A stretch of DNA of 64,000 nt from Apostichopus japonicus (taxonomy: Eukaryota; Echinodermata; Holothuroidea; Aspidochirotida; Stichopodidae), in assembly GCF_037975245.1 (NCBI RefSeq), contig NC_092568.1, positions 2,108,001-2,172,000 on the forward strand. Direction: 5' to 3'. Positions 1 to 11,283 of this stretch are shown in pieces. Every line of letters begins with the position of its first letter. The stretch's first letter is position 1. Made by a program: the position numbers and the translations under genes. A model generated the notes under the pieces. It did no database searches. It was not told where the DNA came from and saw nothing but the letters and a program-made list of their open reading frames with translations.

Positions 1-947
1 TAAATACTATTACTCATACTAACTTTAAAAGTAGTCTATCCTAGTGACTAAATTTAACAGCAATAACTGGTGTTTGTATGTAGACATGGCCTAAAACCAT
101 CCAAATGATCTCTGATACCTTTTTTTTTTAAAAGAAAAGTCAACCAAGATATTGTCTAGACACGAAACCGATCGTCGACAGCCTATACGAACTTGCTTGA
201 CTAACTGAAGAATTCATGTTCATGTGTTGCTTTGGTAGACTTCCACATAGTTTCTTCCTTTGGACACGGTTATTTTAGTATGTACTATTTCTTTTCATCA
301 ATACACCCTTCCTTTATATTTCTTCTTTATTAAAATCTTTCATGACATTTGAACAAATCAGTAGTCTTCTTTTAATGTTTGAAAGAGATTAATGCAACTA
401 TATGGTTAAATATGGAAGATATTTAAAGTACATCCCTACAAATAATAAATATATTCCCCACTAAATAGTAGTCAAGCCCTAAATTATTTTAAAAGCGTTC
501 GTTGCTAGGCAATAAACACAGGTGCCGTGGTACGTTCGTTGTCGAAGAAACTTCAGCAGCTTATAAAATGACTTTTTGCTGATAACTGTTCAGTGCGTGA
601 AAGAATGCTATCTGGAAGTTTGTGATTCTCGCTTTGATAAGGACAAAAACTGATGAAAAAAGGTTTAACTTTTTGATTTTTTTCTGTTATACAGTGGTTG
701 ATTAATCTTTAAAGGTTGGTTCCGTACAGGCCCAGAGCCGTATATGGCGGGTTGCGCCCTCACATCTGTTTCAGGGACTGAGCTATTTGGACAGCTAGAG
801 GGTGCCTCTGAAAAAGTTACATTGTGATCGTTGTGATGCGTATGTAGACTACATGAAACTATAATTTCTTATAAAGGAATTCTTCTTCCTTCTTAATATA
901 TTACATAGCCATATACATAAAATTCCAATGTTTACTAATTAAGGTTG
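1..947. other. Non-genic, nothing identified
   Basis: AT-rich sequence without convincing exons. The stretch 728-825 (gagccgtatatggcgggttg, gagggtgcctctgaaaaagtta) partly resembles, in inverse, 7215-7240, so it may be old transposon debris. Confidence 0.4.
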
Positions 948-955
948 TGTTTATC

Positions 956-1255
956 CAGGCGCATAGCCAGGAATTTGCCAAGGGAGGGGCGAAACTGTAG
1001 ATTCTGCATTGCAAACTATCTAAGCGTAGCGCCACCATGGTTGGCGCGAAGCGTACAAGAAAATTTTGGCTGTAAATGCCTCCCAGATCGCCGGAAATGG
1101 CACTTCCCATGCCTTCTTAGTTGCATCTTAGCATTTTCTCTTTTGAAAATACTAGCGATATCATAAAAACCTTAAAAAAAATTGTAAAAAATATGCTCAA
1201 GGGGGGGGGGGGGGCGGCTGCCCCCTTCGCCCCCCCCCCCTTGGCTACGCGCCTG
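956..1255. mobile_element. hAT-type MITE, 300 bp, TSD tgtttatc
   Basis: Terminal inverted repeats CAGGCGCATAGCCA and TTGGCTACGCGCCTG, flanked by a perfect 8-bp duplication tgtttatc (948-955 and 1256-1263). An internal core (CTATCTAAGCGTAGCGCCAC...) is shared with the elements near 32.8, 33.2 and 58.0 kb. G-rich and C-rich runs lie next to the right end. No coding capacity. Confidence 0.85.
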
Positions 1256-1485
1256 TGTTTATCATGTAGCTTTATTACTGCCAGTACAAATGATTCCAGA
1301 TGTAGAATCGTTGTTATAACGGTTCATATAGAATGTTTTATCGATCACTTAATGCTCCTGAATTGCAAAGCATCGTGGAAATGCATGTTAAGTTGTCAAA
1401 TCAGGATGTTCATTGCAAAAAAAAATATGCTTGAAGTTAACGTTTGTACGAAGCTCAAAAGAGGACAAGGAAACAAATTAATTTA

Positions 1486-2145
1486 TTACGTACGTACTTA
1501 ATAATACGTACGTACGTTCACTACCTAAGAAGTAGCAGTACGTACATGCTGTAACATACTGGCCTACATGCAAGATACGTGCCTATCTGTACGGTTTTAT
1601 TATATTATAATATAAAAGTACTTCTGGTTCACTGTATCTCGTATGTGTCAATCATCCAACCACAGACGTCAAGCTAAGTTAAACGATTGAGCCGCGGAAT
1701 AAAAAATGCCGGACAAGTTCATCCCTCTCCATCTTTGAAATGAAATGTATCCCACAGTATATATCGTTAGACAACGTTACGTCAGACAAGTGTTAACATA
1801 GGAGGCTATATCACGTAATAAAAACACGTACGTACGTAGCTCTACATTCCTTATAATTATTACGTACTTAGTGGTGTTTTTAACGTACGTACGTAGTAAT
1901 TATTACGTACGTAATAATAATCAAATAAATACGTACTTAATAATACTTCATACGTACGTGATAATTATTACGTACTTACGTAGTAAATATCACGCACGTA
2001 CGTAATACATATGTGGTACGTTCGTAATACCTATCACGTACGTACCTGATATCATTACGTAGGTACGTACGTACGTACTATTATTACGTACGTACGTGGC
2101 AACTATTTCGTACGTACGTAGTGTTATCACGTACGTTACGTAATA
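1486..2145. repeat. TACGTACG-rich satellite
   Basis: Dense runs of acgtacgt/tacgta over ~650 bp, interspersed with aataatta spacers and broken by unique sequence at 1590-1820. The core is fully palindromic. No gene. Confidence 0.9.
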
Positions 2146-3650
2146 CTTTTTTACCATGTCCTCTGTAGAGCCTTGTACGTTTGACACAGTCAACGTATGC
2201 CTCCAGAAAAACTTAAACCACGCCCCTATTTTGAAAGATCACCAATATAACATGTTACGTGCTAAAAATCAAAAGATTGAAACTCGACATGATCAACTTA
2301 TTTTAACGAGCACTTTACAGCCACTCACATGGTATATTCCCTGAAAAATATCATCTCGATGTATTGAGAATAAGTTTGAAGTTGAAAAGAGCAACAAAGT
2401 TTTTTTTAATTTTTTTCTATAACCCAGATTTTTTTATTGTAAATTGAGTAATGGGAGTTAGATGCAAAATGGTGCTATGATTTCCAGCAGCATTTTGATA
2501 CATTAATGTAGTACAAATGTCCTGATTTTTAGCGTGTGTTATTAGCCTAAGTGTCTGCCATTTGCAGAAAATCTGATTGTTTTGGAGGGGAGGGGGAGGG
2601 GTAGGGGAGGGGGGACGGTGGGGGTTTGCCATGCCTTCATTGTGGCTACGGCCTGATCTGTGCCCCAGCGCATTTCTTCAAAATAAAGTATTAGGCCCAA
2701 CAGCCTGCTCCCTAACTTTCGTAGCAGGTGGAATTTCGGATGCAGCTAATCGGTGCAGGAGTAATACACGACCGCTGTACGAAACCTGTTCCCCAGTCTT
2801 ATATATAGCGGTTCACCTTTCTCTATAAAGGATTCCTCAAGTCACAGGACATTACTAATCCACAACTGTGTAGAAAATCTGACAGTGTTGTGCAAAGAAA
2901 TACAAGAACAAGGGCAGGTTTATTGTCACGACGGCATTTGTGAAAGCACTTTTTATGCATTTTACAATCCAATACGATCTTATAAGATTATAAAAAAGAA
3001 AAATAATTACGGCTCTGACTTACAAATTATTTGTCTGATTTTAAGTAGAAATTGTTACATCAGCTTCTTCCAGTCATACAGCTGGGTCCGACATGTATAC
3101 CCAATGCGTTGTTAACTATACTATAATTAATTCACATGGCAATGATTGACTGCAAATTGTTTTGTTAAATATAGAGTCTTTCTCATTTTAACCTCCAGAA
3201 GCGACCAATAAAATTGCTCAAATTATGGTATAACCATTTCATTTGTTGGTGGGATCTTTTCCCCGTTTATCTTGCTTTAATACTTCGTCAGGAATCAAAT
3301 TTCAGACAACATATGTCTGCGCAAATATATGCCAAAAAGGTTAACTCGGTCACGGTTGGATTGTTTTCAGACTGTTTTTTCCCCCCTGAAAGTACATTTC
3401 CAAGTTCTACTTAAAGAGCCCACAAAATGATTTTTGCCATTTTCTCTGTTCCATCGTTTAGAGAGAAAAAAGGATCTGTAGAACATTGAGCTTGCATTGA
3501 TTTTAAGATCCGGATCCAGTTGTTTTGTCTTACGTGTGTACTGGCATATCTTGACTTTTCTCGCAAGTTCTACATCTTCCTGAAAGGGTTTTTTCATCGT
3601 CGTTTCTGGCTTCTAGTAATAGACATCATCCAAAACTTACTGATTTTAAA
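2146..3650. other. Upstream region of the TGF-beta gene, no exon recognised
   Basis: Contains a G-rich run at 2584-2625. No TATA box or non-coding first exon could be assigned. Confidence 0.4.
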
Positions 3651-6311
3651 ATGAGGGGTTTACTGTTCACCGTGCACTTCTGTGCTACCGTAGTGCAAAT
3701 CTTACATTTCATCATTTTCACCTCAGCAGTCAGCGTAGCGTACGATGAACCTAGTTTACCATTGGTGTTACATAATAAAGTTACCCAGGACGGCATTGAG
3801 AAACAGGGCCTTGACGTGGTACCAGCCTTCTTAAACCACCTCTACGATTTCATCCAGTCCGACAGAATGTCTTCGTTTAGTCAAATTCATCTGCTGGCTA
3901 ATCCGTGTCAAAACGTGTCACGTGAGTATACAAATTGATTGCTTTTAATCGTAACTGCGATAAGCCTTTTTCACTGTTTTCCACACTCTTTTTTGTTGTT
4001 GCTATTTCCCAACTAACTTGGAATTATCATGAAGACCTATAAAGTCTTAGATACGGTCCATGTTATCTATTGTCTTATTAAGGCATCACGTACAGGATCG
4101 TTTCAAGCAGTTGGTTCATAGGAAAGCACATTATTTACTATCGTATACGCCTCCTCTCTCTAAGAATGATATATCTTCGAATCTAACGAATATTCGTGTT
4201 TATATATAGCCAATAATGCTGAAATATAGGGATCGTGTCGGACACCGAGATCGTGACCCTTGGTGAACAGTCTTTAGGCGTGCCACTCAAGATACGCGTT
4301 CGACATAGGCCTATATATAATAGTGTCAAGTGCATGCTTCTTCTCGATACAGAATATTTCTCCTCCGAGTGATTGGTTACATTTTCTAAAACTGGGCAGT
4401 TGACTTCGGGAAACGCACGAAACACACACACACACACACACAAAAACACTGCAGACTGACAGTTTGGAAAAAGCGCTGCTTGTAAAGTTTTCCCAACTGA
4501 AGACGGTGCAACGTAAATCAGGCTAACTCGTGATCTTAATTAAATGTAGATGTGGGCACACTGCCCGACTATCCACAAGTTTCATGTAACAGGAAAAGAT
4601 CGGAAATGAGGGGAAAATTGTGCTAGTGTAATGTTTGATTTATCTCTTCTGGCAAAGTTCAAGATATTGTTAATTTCTGGAATACCGCTAATTGATGATA
4701 ATTTCAATACTAAACAGTAATATTAATCCTTTGTTACATAATTTCAGTCAGATATATGGCTCAATTAGGGACGACAGGTTCTTTTAACGACCAAGTATTC
4801 TACCATGACAGTCACCGCAATTTGTCCTTAACGAATTTCGATCAGTTGTAATAAAGATATTATATTTTTATGAGGCCATAAACGTTTTATGTTTGCTTAT
4901 TGAGTTTTTTTGTTGTATCTGAGGAAGTGACCTGCGATGGCATATTTGTTAGCTATGATTGTTAGCCTATATTAAATAGTCCATGTTTATAGCCACTCAT
5001 TCCTGATAGGCCTGAAGAATGTTAAGAGGGACAGTAGTACTTCTCAAAAACTATAATTGGTATTAATATACAACCGAAACAGATAGCAGGTTATCTCATT
5101 GATCTATACTATAAATCAAAATCAATTTCGTGCGAAAATGGCAGTTTTATGCAAGCGGGTCTATTAATGGACAAGTTGAACTCCGTTAGAGAGGTCTGTG
5201 AAAAATCGTTATAGCTTGGTCGGTTACTTATTATGCAATTTGTGGAAGCATTTGTACTAAATCATCCGTCATTTTGGCTTTATAGGCCTACATTTAACGC
5301 CAGAACCTGCCGTAAGAACGAGATTGGCGCGCGAAATTATCCAAAATATGTTTATTACGCCTAATTGCCATTAGTGAGTGCAATTTTTTCAACATTTTTG
5401 TGTAATATATATATATTTTTTTTATTATTTCAGGAATCGAGAACGAAACTCGTGTATCCTTTGTTTTGGATGACGATGAATTTGCGAATCTTAAACAGAA
5501 TTTGCTGGTAGTCGCCGTAGACGAATACGAACATGAATGTGAACATGATCATGAGAGTCTAGTCGACGAAATGGCATGGACACAAAAAAGTATCTACCTT
5601 GAGAGTCCATCGGACGGAATCGTAAATCTGACAAGATGGGATTACGAAAATGCTACAAATCTTGGCAGATATAAAATTTTCAACGTGACCGACATTGTTT
5701 CGAGAATCATATCTGAGACCAACGTTAATAACTTAGCTCGGAAGTCGTCCACCGTGATTGGGTTTCATTTCATGAACGTAACAGAATGTATTAGCATTGA
5801 ATCAGGAAACAGTTCACCTCTTCTTGTGGCCTTTGACGATTTCGAATTTGGAAATATTGAAACTGATTTTTTCCTCAATCAGCGTGAAAACAGTGATCAG
5901 AAATCCGCGCCGCTGATGCCAAGATTACGAGACGGGATGAAAGTTCGAAACAGGCGAAAAACTCCGGATACAAGCTGCCAGGTACGTGATTGGTACGTTG
6001 ACTTCACCGAAGTCGGTTTGGATCACCTTATTTACGTACCGTCTGGTTACCATGCCAACTTCTGTTACGGTAGCTGTCATTATGAACATTTCCAGACTGA
6101 AGTGGAGAAGTCCAGGGACGCCATTGTGAGGGGAATCTCACGTCGACATATCCATAGCCACGACCAATGTGGCGATACCACAATGCCCCCATGTGCCACA
6201 TGTGTTCCATCCTCTTTCGCACCATTAACATTAATTTACCGGACAGAAAGGTCCAATTTTGTCATTGACAGCGCCCAAAATATGACTGTGACGGCTTGCA
6301 CTTGTATTTGA
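3651..6311 (+). CDS. Secreted TGF-beta superfamily ligand, two coding exons
   Basis: Exons 3651-3921 and 5434-6311, joined across a GT-AG intron with polypyrimidine tract (phase 1, completing an Arg codon), give 382 residues. Residues 1 to about 29 are a hydrophobic signal peptide (MRGLLFTVHFCATVVQIL). A ~235-residue prodomain with several N-glycosylation sequons (NVS, NLT, NAT, NVT) follows. A furin-type site RNRR at 262-265 releases a 117-residue mature peptide. That peptide has C-x-G-x-C (C301-C305), WYVDFTEVGLDHLIYVPSGY like the BMP finger 1, and a C-terminal CTCI. Oddities: the usual adjacent Cys-Cys is C-A-T-C (344, 347), there is an extra Cys at 336, and both finger-1 tryptophans of the BMP GWxxW motif are Leu. 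The subfamily is not resolved: BMP-like at the front, GDF15/Maverick/inhibin-alpha-like at the end. The start has A at -3 and is followed directly by the signal peptide. Confidence 0.9.
4422..4442. repeat. (CA)n microsatellite
   Basis: About ten CA dinucleotides inside the intron of the TGF-beta gene. Confidence 0.9.
5961..6308 (+). other. Mature cystine-knot domain of the TGF-beta ligand
   Basis: Region from just after the RNRR cleavage motif to the last residue. Eight cysteines (272, 301, 305, 336, 344, 347, 379, 381 in the precursor) fit the seven-cysteine knot plus one extra. Confidence 0.85.
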
Positions 6312-7687
6312 CCGAACAGAATCGGGACAATTTAGGGAATAGGTGGTTTTCGCAAGACTTACCATCAAAACCGCTATATAGCACGTATTTAGATTTGGGC
6401 CTATAACTCTGGCCTATAACTCTTGCCTATGCATAGATGGTTTGACCACAACACATGATGGTGCATATGTTGGTGTTTGTTTATTATTTTAGAATGGTGT
6501 GTAACGGGGAACAGTGGGAAGGGGTGGGTACGTACAATGTCGAGAGATATGTTAGTAAAATCTTACATATTCTTGCCTCATTTTGATCTAGAAGTGTATA
6601 TGTTATTGACGTTTTAATAACATTTATTTATTTTTAACTTTTGAATATCACCTATAGCATATTTGATCAACACAACAGGTGCTCACTTATATATTTGTTT
6701 TATATTTTTGAAGTTCATTTGTATTTATTGCTCTACTGTTCCGGCCGAGTAATTTTGCCATGCAGACTACCCAATCACTTGAATACTATCAAGATATAGG
6801 CTACTATATTTTGAAGGTCATGCTGGATGTTTCATCCTCTCGCGTATATTAGAATTTGCTGAGTAAATTCTAATAGGCTACGGGTATGCGGGAGAGGGCG
6901 CAACCTTAAACTATTTCCCGCTTAAAGGGTGTGACGACTCGCGCACTAAGAAACGTCTCATGCCGGTAATCTGACCTAGTTTCGAATGAGGTGTAACAGA
7001 AGTGTTAGACACCACCATCGATCCCAGAAAACACACACAGCTTGCTACCGTCGGTAGTTAGACACTAGTGTACAGTCAATACATACAGCTACGGTCAATA
7101 CCCACAACACAATGTATCTAGCAGCGATGGACATCTCAGGTCTAGATAAAAGTTAACAAGGTATCACGCTTCATTTCTGCTTTTTTGCATTTTTTAGCGA
7201 CAAGAAAAAACCTCACTTGCAAGCAACGGAAAGTTAACTTTTTCAGAGGGTGCCACGCGGTTTGGGGCGAGTCTTCAATGCCTTTAACTGGCTACGATGG
7301 TTTCATGTGAATGGGACTTGTCAAGGACTACTTGATAAAAGGTTGTGGATGATGTGTGTATAGATGGAGAGAGGTTAATGCCCAGGTGCCTCTTGTACCA
7401 AACGAGGTGAAAAAAGAACATGTGCAAATATGTCTTTATTGCTCTATTTATGTCTTATTATCAACAACAAAACCGATTTTTAAAACATTGCCTACTTGTT
7501 TTGTTTTTTATCTTTCAAGTTAATGTCAAAACTAATACTAGTTTAAGACCACTGGCAGGCTTCATGGTTTTAAACAATGTACGAAGTTCTTGAAGAGAAT
7601 ACGCTGAAACCAGGCCCGTTGCCAATAATACGATATGAAAAATTCTTTGGCAGAGTATGGCACTCAGTTGAGACAATTCTTCTAAGG
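6312..7687. other. 3' flank of the TGF-beta gene, no further gene seen
   Basis: AT-rich; holds a possible old repeat at 6880-7260 with gagggcgcaacc and cagagggtgccac. No clean AATAAA close to the stop was found. Confidence 0.35.
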
Positions 7688-8086
7688 CAGGGTTGTCCAA
7701 CCTACGGCCCGCGGGCCACAGTCCAGCCCGCCGCAGGGTTGCGTCCGGCCCGCCAGAGATGCTCTACGGTGCAAAATTTTAGTGAGCAGATTTATTGATA
7801 ACAATTTGCAGCTATATAATCATTCGAACCTTCTGGGTCCAAAAAACTGCATACAGGTCAGTTTGTGTGACACTCTCAGCGGAGGGGGGGGGGGCTGGAC
7901 TTTATTCATTTGTTTTATCAGGAAGGAAAATAAATCAGTGCGCTCCGCGCGCAGTGCTCACATTTTTTTGGGCCTTGGGCTTCGGGCAAAACAAAAATCG
8001 AAAATCGAGCGTAGGGTTCATGCGGCCCCCTCCTTCATCATTATCATTCCATGTGGCTCTCCTCTGCAAAAGGTTGGACAACCCTG
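7688..8086. mobile_element. hAT (Charlie-like) MITE, 399 bp, TSD ttctaagg
   Basis: Inverted termini CAGGGTTGTCCAACCT and AGGTTGGACAACCCTG with a perfect 8-bp duplication ttctaagg (7680-7687, 8087-8094). GC-rich subterminal 'cggcccgc/gcggccc' blocks are typical of this type. No transposase frame. Confidence 0.85.
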
Positions 8087-10232
8087 TTCTAAGGCGTACT
8101 TTCTATGTTCCGTTTCCAAGCACCTCCAGTGATAGTCCTGAACAGTATAGCCAAATGAAAGATTAGGAATTGTTCGTACTGTCAACGCGATCGCTTTGAA
8201 ACATTATACGGGAGGAGAATATAGAGTGGTGTTATAGCATTAGAAAATTGTTTAAACTGACTGATTATGGCAGTCCATAAATTTGCCTTATTCATAAACG
8301 CCTTTCCCAAAACGCACACAACTGGATGTTCCACATGCTCGTACAGATGCCGGGAGCGAACATTTCAACTTCAGAACAGCGTCAAACTATCAGCACGGGA
8401 ACCAGAGAAGACGCGAAAATCAGCATTTAAGAACCCAACAGCTCCTAAGCCCACCCCAGTTGATGTTTCCGGACTTTTGTAGATAGGCCATGACCCTTCA
8501 TGGTGGAGTGCCCAAATTCTTCCCAGACTTGACACGAAAAATCCCCTGACTGAACGCTTCTCGCCCAACTGGACCATGGAGGTGGGGAGGGGTGGTCTCA
8601 TGGCAGGAGGGGTCGTGTTGCATCTGTCAACGAAGGGCTGCTGATACAGTTCTTTATTTTATGCTGATGTCAACTGTAACCATTCCATCAATGGGACGGG
8701 GAGTGTACCAAATTTTGGTTGTGATGGCCTTTTTTATTCACCACCATGCATAATTAATAACAATGGGGTTTTAAATGAAGGACTCCGGGACAAAAAAGGT
8801 ATTTAATACTTTGTAATTATTTTGCCATTGTTAAAAATGAAAGTGGACTTAAAAATAACCAGCCTTGAATTCATATTTGAAGTCCTTACTCTAAATTTGA
8901 TGGAAACACAGGATATCCAAGAAGAGGAGTAAGGGGTGGGGGGGGGGGTTGGGGGAGGGTTCTAAATGACCCTCCTGCCAGACTAATTTATGTAAGGGAA
9001 TGAATGTTTAGGGAAGGGCTTCATGGGTCCAAAGAACTGGTCTCATTTTACCGAACTGAATGTAAGAAATCCCACACACTGAACATTTTACCCCCAATTA
9101 GTGGGAGTGTGGGTGGGGGACAAATACCTCCTTTGCAAATGTCACTGGATGTAAAGGAATAACAGAAATAGCTTAGCTGCACATATTTAAATACAGTTTG
9201 CCTAGATAGTTTCCAAGCACTGCGAACATGAAAGTAAACATGTGACCAACGGTTCACAATAATTAGCCAAATCCAAAAAGGAATTTTTCTTTGCTTTCTC
9301 AAAATTTTGGTTCATTTTCCACCATGCTTTACATGTTTAAAAAATCTTGAATATAGTAGTGAACTGTCAAATATGAATTTTCTTAGCCAGCAAAACATTT
9401 GAGAATTTATTAAAAGAAAAATGCCTCCTGATATTGTCTACTTTTGGCTCAAGTGCCAAAGGTGACAAATCTTGGCTTAAACCTGGCAAATTTATTCCAT
9501 TTTCATCGAAGAAACATAAAAAAGGACTTTCGGGATACATTTTAAATCTGTGACCATATGTTAACAACCCCAGAACAGTCTTTTAAAAGGTGACAGTGAA
9601 TTGATTGGCTTGTAAATGAATTATTCAATTATAAATGCCACTTGTATAAATTGCTATGTAGTATTACCTAAACAAGACACTGTCATATCGAGATTAACTT
9701 TTATGCAGGGTAAATTTTTTTTAAAAAAAGCCCCCAGGTTTTGTGGAATCATTTCATAAAAGATTTCTACCAGTCATCTGCTTGACGGAGCAACTGAGGC
9801 AAATTTGATCAAGAATAAAAGTCAGAACCATTACATCAGGTATTTTCTAGCAATCTCGACCATTGCAAAATACAAATTTATTTTACTTCAATCTAAATAA
9901 ATTTAACAACATTTCGAAATTTTGGGATGAAAAGAGTCGTGTTTGTCAAGGTCCCACCAATGTATTAAAGCGTATTGGCTCTCTGGCTTAAGGGAATTGC
10001 TATTTGCAATCCTCAACGGATTTTTATCTTCTGACAATGTGGTGCCACAGACTCCAGACTAACCACCAAGCAGATCCCAGCTCAAACCTGATGTGCAATA
10101 CCGATGAAAGCCGATCGAAAATCGGAACTTTAGAACAGAAATTTATGAAATATGAGTAAACGAATAATGGAAAAACAAACTGGGGAATTTTTTCAAAATG
10201 GAAAAGAGCAAAGAAATATGATAGCTAGAACT
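8087..10232. other. Non-genic stretch
   Basis: No exon-like segment recognised on either strand. Includes a poly-G run near 8936-8958. Confidence 0.4.
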
Positions 10233-10325
10233 GAATTTGGACCAGTGACCTCTGGGTTACAAGCCCAGGGCTCTACCAACTGAGTTAACTAGTTCTCAGT
10301 TAACTGAGCTATCAATCCAGCCCCT
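10233..10325 (-). repeat. tRNA-derived SINE head (tRNA-Thr-like)
   Basis: The minus strand reads an A box (TAGCTCAGTT), the anticodon arm CTGGG-CTTGTAA-CCCAG (anticodon TGT) and a B-box region (GGTCACTGGTCCAAATTC). The D-arm is duplicated (two 'ctcagtt' segments ~30 bases apart), so it cannot fold as a normal tRNA. Confidence 0.65.
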
Positions 10326-10832
10326 TAGAAATGTATGATAGAATCATAAGAAGATACTAGCGATAATTGCTTCAAATGATCTTGGACCTTCATCAAAACC
10401 AATAGCTCACTAAAGGAGTATCGACACGAAGAAGTATGAGATTAACCAAGGCTGAACTGGTTGACTTGAATCTGGGTATTCTTATACTTAAATAATAAAT
10501 ATAATATGCATGTTAGAAGAGCACATTTAATCAATGCTATTATTATAATAAGATATTCCAACTGCTGGTTTGTTAATACTTTCTGCTACAGCAGCAATGT
10601 TTTGCAGAAGTCATGTAGGACATTGGATTGATAATTTGAATAGGAAATCAAGTTAAGTAATGGGTACATTGCCCCTCGGGCAGCCGTGGGTTCGTTGAAT
10701 AATACCACAAAATTAGTCCACATCACTACAATGGTGTGGAATAGTAATACTGTAACACACTCCCTGCAAAACTATTGTCATGATTCATCTTCCCAATAGT
10801 GGAAAAAATTAATATTTTTATAATGATGCACA

Positions 10833-10838
10833 TTTATT
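10833..10838 (-). terminator. Candidate polyadenylation signal of NEMF
   Basis: AATAAA on the minus strand about 355 bases past the NEMF stop. It is the first clear hexamer I found downstream; the cleavage site itself cannot be read from sequence. Confidence 0.5.
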
Positions 10839-11193
10839 AAAAAAAAAATCCCAAACGAATGTGAGAAAATAGTATAATGTAACTTGGGTTTCCTTCCAAA
10901 GTTGAGATTTGGGCAATAAACATGATACGAAACAAGCTGGCATATGCCGGACATAACTCTGTGAGTTATCGCACAAAATTACTATGTGAGGAAGTATTAA
11001 GGCCAGACATACACCAGAATCCATACACCATAAACCATCCACTCTACAGAGGACTTCTGTTAGGTAACGTAGGTTTAAAATGCAGCCAACTCCATTAGCC
11101 AAATTATGACACGACTTCTGCTTGGAGTCTGGCAGCTCGGACTTCTGTCTCTCATCAGAGAAATGATGACTACCGCTTTCACCGTCATAGATT

Positions 11194-11283
11194 TCACTTA
11201 GACTTTGCAGCTTTCTTGGCCTTTTGCAGGTTTGGAGCGGATATTTTCACTTTTCCAGGCATGTTTCTCGATAAATCGACATC
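11194..11283 (-). CDS. NEMF: NEMF last exon with stop codon
   Basis: Encodes [20 protein letters not shown] and ends KKAAKSK then TGA (11194-11196). The matching human C-terminus is DTDLSRNIPGKVKVSAPNL. Acceptor aataacag. Confidence 0.95.
   Translation of the reverse strand, partial: DVDLSRNMPGKVKISAPNLQKAKKAAKSK

Noticed and set aside
10233-10325. Functional tRNA-Thr gene
   Set aside because: Duplicated D-arm and mismatched acceptor stem; better explained as a SINE head.
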